Positions 5,495 through 9,503 of a stretch of 9,503 bases of DNA are shown here, one piece after another; the first letter of the stretch is position 1, and every line of letters starts with the position of its first letter. The stretch is from an uncultured Campylobacter sp. Lineage in GTDB: Bacteria > Campylobacterota > Campylobacteria > Campylobacterales > Campylobacteraceae. A program made the translations under genes and the position numbers. The notes under the pieces are model-generated. The model had not been told where the DNA came from and ran no database searches. It saw only the letters and a program-made list of their open reading frames with translations. The stretch is taken from the NCBI RefSeq assembly GCF_937997595.1, contig NZ_CALKTS010000018.1:1-9503 (forward strand). The letters are read 5' to 3'.

Positions 5495-7750
5495 TTAATT
5501 AAATCTAGCACCGATGCTAAATTCGAAGCTATTTGTGTCGTCGTGCGGTTTTTTATTAAGCGGCTTAACGAAGTATAGTTGCAAAGGCCCCATCGGCGTC
5601 ATCCACTCGATACCAGCACCCGTGCTGTAGCGTTCCTCTTCATTCCAGTCATGATCGCCGATCATTCCGTAGTCAAAAAACGTTACAAAGCGCATTTTAA
5701 GCCTATCGACCACCGGAAAGCTTAGCTCAAAGGAGTTATTGAAGCTCTGCATGCCGCCTGTTTCGATATAGCGGCAATTATTTGCATTTAAGCAGATCTC
5801 TTTTTTCGGGATACTGCGACCTTCGTAGCCTCTAATACTTTTCATTCCGCCTAGGAATAGCTTTTCGTTGATCGGGATCTTTTTATTACCTTCCCACATA
5901 TAGCCCGTTGCAGCTTTGTATCTAAAGATAATGTCGTGATCAATATAATCTCGCAAGCCAAAATAGTAGTTAAACGATCCTCGCGCCTTGGTGTAGTCCA
6001 TATCGCCGCCAAGACCCGCGTATTCTAAGCTAGCACTTGCGATCATACCGCTTCTTGGCAAGTAATAATCATCTGTGCTATTATATGTAATAGACGGGAT
6101 AATCGAGCTTTTTAAATTCTTGCCATCTAGATAGCCTGCTTTGGCGTAATATTCGTTTAAGCCCTTGATTTCGCTTTTTTCGAGATAATACGTAAGACTT
6201 ACATCGGTATTGCGCCCGATTTTGCGACCGCCCGTGATTGAAAATCCGTAAGATTTCTCATCGTAATCGTCCCAGTCGTAATCGTTGGCAAAGATTGATC
6301 CGCCCAAGCTATACTCAGAATCAAATACTCTAGGATTGGTTAAGCTCAAGCGTCCGCTTAACTGATCGTCGCTCTTTTCAACCGAGAACGCGCCGTGAAG
6401 GCCGGTGCCAAATACGTTTCTATCGCTGATACCGCCGCTAAGTAAAATTCCATCCTCGCTGCCATATCCGATACCACCCGTGATAGAGCCTGTAGGAGCT
6501 TCTTTGACTGCGACTTCAAGATCGATCTGATCGTTAGAAACGCGGTTTTCTTTAATCTCCACATCATCGAAATATCCCGTGCGTTTTAAAGAATTTAACG
6601 AATCGTTGTAGTCGGTTTTGCTATATAAATTTCCCTCGGTCAGATACATCTCGCGGCGAATGACCTTATCCTCGGTCTTATCGTTACCCGAGATCGTTAC
6701 GTTTCTAATATAGACTTTATCCTCAGGGATGACTTGATACGTGATAGCGACCGTGCGAGCTTCTTTGTCCTGCTTAGTCTTAGGCACGATACGCACATAG
6801 GCGTATCCCTGATCCGCGACTAAAGTCTCTAGCGTATTCATATCGCGGCGCAAACGCTCGGAATTCATTGTATCGCCCTTTTGAAGCTTGAAATCGTCCA
6901 AAACTTTTTCTTTATCAAGCTTGATTATATCTGCAGGATATTCGATATCTACGGAGCTTACGGTGTATTGCTCGCCCTCGCTGATATAGTAGGTAAGATC
7001 AGCAGTGTAATTATCCATATCGGCATTAAGTAGCGGCGCAGAAACCTGTGCGTCTAAGTAGCCTTTTTTATAATATTCTTCTTGAATTCTATTTGCGTCG
7101 TTAGGAAGCTCGGCGGTTTTTACCTTGCCGTCGTTAAAGCCCCACATCCAGCCCAACATCTCGCGTTCTTTATTGGCAACGGATGGCTCTATATCATCAT
7201 AGTCGAGCTTGTCTGCGCCTACTAAATTTACCTTATCTATGATGATATTTTCGCCGCGATTCACCTCGATCGTTAGCAAGATGACCGATTTATCGTCGTT
7301 TATCGGCTTTGGATAAAATTCCACCACGGTGTCGAAAAAGCCCTTGACTTCGTAGTATTGCTTGATGCGGGTCTCCGCTTTTTTAGCAGCCACCTCATCG
7401 TAAACCTGACCCGGACGCAAACCGATGAGCTCATTTATCTTATCGCGATCATTGGTAACTACGTTTTTGATCTCGACCTTAGCAATAGTCGGCTTTTCGG
7501 TTACGTTGATAGTGACCGCGCCGCCTTGTTCGCTGATATAAACGTCGCTGAAATAGCCCTGCTCAAATAGCTTTGAAATCGCAGCATTGGTGTTTTCGCC
7601 GTTAAGCTCATCGCCTACCTTAAGTCCTGAAATTTGCTGTGCAACCTGTGGAGAAAGATGCCTTAGCCCTTCAAATTTAATGGATTTGATCTGTGCGGCG
7701 CACGCCACGGAAATCCCGCCTACTAAGAGTAAAAAAACGCTTTTTTTCAT
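5495..7750 (-). CDS. bamA: Outer-membrane protein assembly factor BamA (Omp85)
   Basis: BamA is the core outer-membrane machine that folds and inserts beta-barrel proteins. The 751-residue protein has a Sec signal peptide (MKKSVFLLLVGGISVACAA), likely cut by signal peptidase I near residue 19. About five POTRA domains follow (roughly 20-420). Typical POTRA turns are visible, such as LFEQGYFSDV (61-70), YYEVKGFFDTV (132-142), YYKKGYLDAQV (226-236), VADQGYAYVRI (311-321) and LKRTGYFDDV (388-397). The barrel (about 425-751) contains the conserved loop-6 motif IRGY (639-642). The only cysteines in the mature protein are C653 and C659, just after that motif, a likely disulfide in an exposed loop. 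The C-terminal beta-signal ends R-F-N, one residue beyond the usual aromatic end. TAGG precedes the ATG by about nine bases. It diverges from tyrA and reads toward the M23-lpxC row. Confidence 0.97.
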   Translation of the reverse strand: MKKSVFLLLVGGISVACAAQIKSIKFEGLRHLSPQVAQQISGLKVGDELNGENTNAAISKLFEQGYFSDVYISEQGGAVTINVTEKPTIAKVEIKNVVTNDRDKINELIGLRPGQVYDEVAAKKAETRIKQYYEVKGFFDTVVEFYPKPINDDKSVILLTIEVNRGENIIIDKVNLVGADKLDYDDIEPSVANKEREMLGWMWGFNDGKVKTAELPNDANRIQEEYYKKGYLDAQVSAPLLNADMDNYTADLTYYISEGEQYTVSSVDIEYPADIIKLDKEKVLDDFKLQKGDTMNSERLRRDMNTLETLVADQGYAYVRIVPKTKQDKEARTVAITYQVIPEDKVYIRNVTISGNDKTEDKVIRREMYLTEGNLYSKTDYNDSLNSLKRTGYFDDVEIKENRVSNDQIDLEVAVKEAPTGSITGGIGYGSEDGILLSGGISDRNVFGTGLHGAFSVEKSDDQLSGRLSLTNPRVFDSEYSLGGSIFANDYDWDDYDEKSYGFSITGGRKIGRNTDVSLTYYLEKSEIKGLNEYYAKAGYLDGKNLKSSIIPSITYNSTDDYYLPRSGMIASASLEYAGLGGDMDYTKARGSFNYYFGLRDYIDHDIIFRYKAATGYMWEGNKKIPINEKLFLGGMKSIRGYEGRSIPKKEICLNANNCRYIETGGMQSFNNSFELSFPVVDRLKMRFVTFFDYGMIGDHDWNEEERYSTGAGIEWMTPMGPLQLYFVKPLNKKPHDDTNSFEFSIGARFN

Positions 7751-7782
7751 AAAATTTTACCTAAAAACGAAAATAATTTGCG

Positions 7783-7788
7783 TATAAT
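7783..7788 (+). promoter_or_regulatory. Candidate tyrA promoter -10 box TATAAT
   Basis: A perfect TATAAT lies 43 nt before the tyrA ATG, giving a predicted start near 7795 and a leader of about 37 nt. The upstream DNA is A/T-rich without a consensus -35. The box overlaps the candidate bamA -10 on the other strand almost completely. Confidence 0.5.
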
Positions 7789-7792
7789 ACCA
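7784..7792 (-). promoter_or_regulatory. Candidate bamA promoter, extended -10
   Basis: On the minus strand this reads TGGTATTAT, an extended -10 (TGn plus a five-of-six match to TATAAT). Transcription would start near 7777, leaving a leader of about 27 nt before the bamA ATG at 7750. No TTGACA-like -35 is visible, which is usual for Campylobacter housekeeping promoters, where AT-rich upstream DNA replaces it. Confidence 0.5.
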
Positions 7793-7831
7793 CATTAAAA
7801 TTAAAACTTGCATATATCAAAAAGGAATTTT

Positions 7832-8662
7832 ATGAAGATAGGAATTATCGGTCTGGGTCTCATCGGCGGCTCTCTTGGGCTATGTCTAAAAAGCACCAAA
7901 ATCATTAGCGCCGTCTATGGCTGCGACATCAGCCGCGAAAACGAAAAAGAAGCTCTGAAACTTGGGCTCGTGCATGAAATTTTAAGCCTAGAGCAGATGA
8001 AGCAAAGCTGCGATGCGATCTTTCTCGCAATCCCCGTGGAGGCAATTATTGAGACATTGCAAAAACTAAGCGACTGCAGAAGCGAGACGACGATCATCGA
8101 TCTAGGAAGCACGAAATTTAAAATTTTGCAAAGCTGCCCGCCGCAGATCAGACGAAATTTCATCGCAGCTCACCCAATGGCTGGTACCGAAAACTCCGGC
8201 CCGCAAGCAGCGTTTAAAGAGCTTTTAAACGGCGCAGTAGTCGTCATCTGCGACGATCACGGCGCGGACGAAACGCACGTCAAGCGCGCGGTCGAAATTT
8301 TTTCGTTTGCGGGGATGAAGATCGTATTTATGGACGCAAAAAGCCACGATCACCACGTGGCACTCATCTCGCACCTGCCGCATGCGATCAGCTACTCGCT
8401 CGTAAACAGCGTGCTAAAAGAGGAAAATCGCCGCAATATCATAAATTTAGCCGGCGGCAGCTTCTCGGGCATGAGCCGTATCGCCAAAAGCTCGCCGCAG
8501 ATGTGGGTCGATATTTTTAAGCAAAACCGCACAAACCTCCTAGGCGCGATCGATGCTTTTAAAAACGAGCTTGAAATTTGCGTACAGATGATTGAGGGCG
8601 AGCGCTGGGATGAGCTTGAGGCGTGGATGTATGAAGCGCGTAAGCTAAGGGATATTATTTAA
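7832..8662 (+). CDS. tyrA: Prephenate dehydrogenase
   Basis: TyrA oxidatively decarboxylates prephenate to 4-hydroxyphenylpyruvate with NAD+, the branch to tyrosine, in the cytoplasm. The 276-residue protein begins with a Rossmann fold: GLGLIG (7-12) is the GxGxxG loop, and D32 (YGCDIS) at the end of the second strand fits NAD rather than NADP. The family's catalytic-histidine segment AAHPMAGTENSGP is at 112-124. The helical C-terminal dimer domain carries SHLPHAISYSL (180-190) and SGMSRIAKSSPQMW (212-225). There is no chorismate mutase or ACT domain, so it is the monofunctional form. An open frame begins at a TTG at 7808, but ATG at 7832 is chosen: AAAGGA lies five bases upstream and the protein then starts directly at the first Rossmann strand. 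It is transcribed away from bamA and alone. Confidence 0.95.
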   Translation: MKIGIIGLGLIGGSLGLCLKSTKIISAVYGCDISRENEKEALKLGLVHEILSLEQMKQSCDAIFLAIPVEAIIETLQKLSDCRSETTIIDLGSTKFKILQSCPPQIRRNFIAAHPMAGTENSGPQAAFKELLNGAVVVICDDHGADETHVKRAVEIFSFAGMKIVFMDAKSHDHHVALISHLPHAISYSLVNSVLKEENRRNIINLAGGSFSGMSRIAKSSPQMWVDIFKQNRTNLLGAIDAFKNELEICVQMIEGERWDELEAWMYEARKLRDII

Positions 8663-8689
8663 AATTTCAGCGCGACCTGACTGCGCGAC

Positions 8690-8713
8690 GGACGCTTTAA
8701 GAACGCGTCTTTA
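8690..8713 (+). terminator. Possible weak terminator of tyrA
   Basis: GACGC (8691-8695) and GCGTC (8705-8709) can pair around a nine-base loop, with a G-T pair extending the stem, and TTT follows. The stem is short and the T run poor. It lies in the 122-nt region between two convergent genes, where some terminator is expected. No comparable hairpin was found for the metallophosphatase side. Confidence 0.3.
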
Positions 8714-8784
8714 AATTCTAAAATTTCGCCTTCAAACAGCCCGCTTAAATTTAAATTTTAATCTGCGCGAGCCTGGATGCGAAC

Positions 8785-9503
8785 TCAAAAATCTATGCAT
8801 TCTTGCGTAAAAATTTTCTTTGAGGGAAACTCCAACGCGCAAAGCCTCGCCTTCTCGCCCCAGTGCTTTTTATAAACACAGCCCAGATCGATATTTGCGC
8901 TAAATTCCGTAATGACGGGCTTTTTCACTGGCGTGTGCCCGTAGACGTTAAAAATTCCATCATTCGCGCTATCATCTCCGCGCCCGCTTAGCACATGAGC
9001 GGCGAAGCTTTTCGCACGCTCTGCATCGTGTCTAATCCCCCACGCGCGACCCACTGCGGAGTGCGATACGACGAGAGCGCGACCGCTTTCATCACACAAA
9101 TCATACTCCAGGTAAATCGACAGCCGCGAGACAAACCGCAGATGCTCCTTGCATTGCTTCACGCCTCCGTGACGATAATACGACGCTAGCGTCGCCTCAC
9201 CGCCGTTATTAAATAGCCAGCTTTCATCCAGGCTAAAAAATGCGTAGAGGTCATTTGAGCTCGTAAATTTGCCCGTCTTTGCGCACCTTAGTGCAGTTTT
9301 TGCGTTGCCCACAAAGCGCTTTTCGTGATTGCCCATCACCGCGTCATATCCGCGGATGCGCACAAATTCAACCACATCCGCGCTCGCAGGGCCTCGGTCG
9401 ATCAGATCGCCAACGAAGCAAATTTTACTATCAAATTTATGCGGCAGCTGCTCTATTAACGCCAAAAGCGATCTGTAGCAGCCGTGCACGTCGCCGATGA
9501 TGT
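8785..9503 (-). CDS. PPP-family metallophosphatase (partial, N-terminus outside window)
   Basis: This protein belongs to the calcineurin-like PPP phosphatases, two-metal hydrolases that include ApaH (Ap4A hydrolase), PrpE and bacterial Ser/Thr phosphatases. The signature runs in order: GDVHGCYRSL at the right edge (bases 9466-9495), then GDLIDRG, GNHEKRF, an SHSAVG histidine segment and YGHTPV near the C-terminus, covering all expected metal ligands. A GTG at 9489 is not the start, because it falls inside GDVHG and the frame continues upstream as T/I-I-G-D to the window end. The gene therefore begins beyond 9503, probably only a few codons away. 238 complete codons are visible. Between GNHE and SHS is an insert-like stretch (about 65 residues). 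The substrate cannot be told from the sequence. It converges on tyrA. Confidence 0.87.
   Translation of the reverse strand, partial: IIGDVHGCYRSLLALIEQLPHKFDSKICFVGDLIDRGPASADVVEFVRIRGYDAVMGNHEKRFVGNAKTALRCAKTGKFTSSNDLYAFFSLDESWLFNNGGEATLASYYRHGGVKQCKEHLRFVSRLSIYLEYDLCDESGRALVVSHSAVGRAWGIRHDAERAKSFAAHVLSGRGDDSANDGIFNVYGHTPVKKPVITEFSANIDLGCVYKKHWGEKARLCALEFPSKKIFTQECIDF

Noticed and set aside
7694..7702. Possible lipoprotein box around C17 of BamA
   Set aside because: Position -3 is serine instead of leucine or similar, BamA is not a lipoprotein, and a signal peptidase I site (ACA/CAA) fits.
7808..7831. TTG at 7808 as the tyrA start
   Set aside because: It would add eight residues before the Rossmann strand, and the ribosome site AAAGGA is correctly spaced only for ATG 7832.
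1..9503. CRISPR array, insertion sequence, prophage or toxin-antitoxin genes
   Set aside because: No regularly spaced repeats, no transposase or integrase motifs, no terminal repeats, and every large frame is a recognised core gene.

Overview
The window looks like chromosomal DNA from a Campylobacter species with moderate GC content (the C. gracilis / showae / rectus / concisus side of the genus rather than C. jejuni). The basis is gene content and order (infB, ylxR, thrB, tsaB, lpxC, M23 peptidase, bamA, tyrA), protein sequences that resemble the Campylobacter versions, and the very frequent AAATTT-type words. The species call is an inference. All genes are conserved core genes. I found no mobile element, CRISPR array, phage gene, rRNA or tRNA.

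Positions 1-4930, minus strand, form one tightly packed gene row. In transcription order it runs: membrane-anchored M23 peptidoglycan peptidase, lpxC (lipid A synthesis), tsaB (tRNA t6A modification), thrB (homoserine kinase), ylxR (small RNA-binding family protein) and infB (IF2, cut by the left edge). Gaps are 50, 24, 8 and 21 nt, and ylxR and infB overlap by 17 nt, so co-transcription and translational coupling are likely. tsaB has no ATG, GTG or TTG at the place where its fold must begin. An ATT with a well-placed Shine-Dalgarno sequence is the best start. thrB starts with TTG.

Positions 4931-5494 form a 564-nt AT-rich gap without a gene. It is packed with RAATTY words (17 counted) and ends in a cluster of alternative GC-rich hairpins just after bamA. 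The minus-strand gene bamA (outer-membrane assembly, 5495-7750) and the plus-strand gene tyrA (prephenate dehydrogenase, 7832-8662) diverge from an 81-nt region in which their -10 boxes share the same bases. tyrA converges on a minus-strand PPP-type metallophosphatase that runs off the right edge.

Functionally the locus mixes envelope building (M23, LpxC, BamA), translation (IF2, YlxR, TsaB) and amino-acid synthesis (ThrB, TyrA). From memory of C. jejuni, the same genes are adjacent there but the bamA-tyrA pair lies the other way round, so a local inversion is suspected. I see no convincing new multi-gene system. The points most worth following are the ATT start, the RAATTY density, the suspected inversion with its new intergenic gap, and the four-cysteine YlxR.
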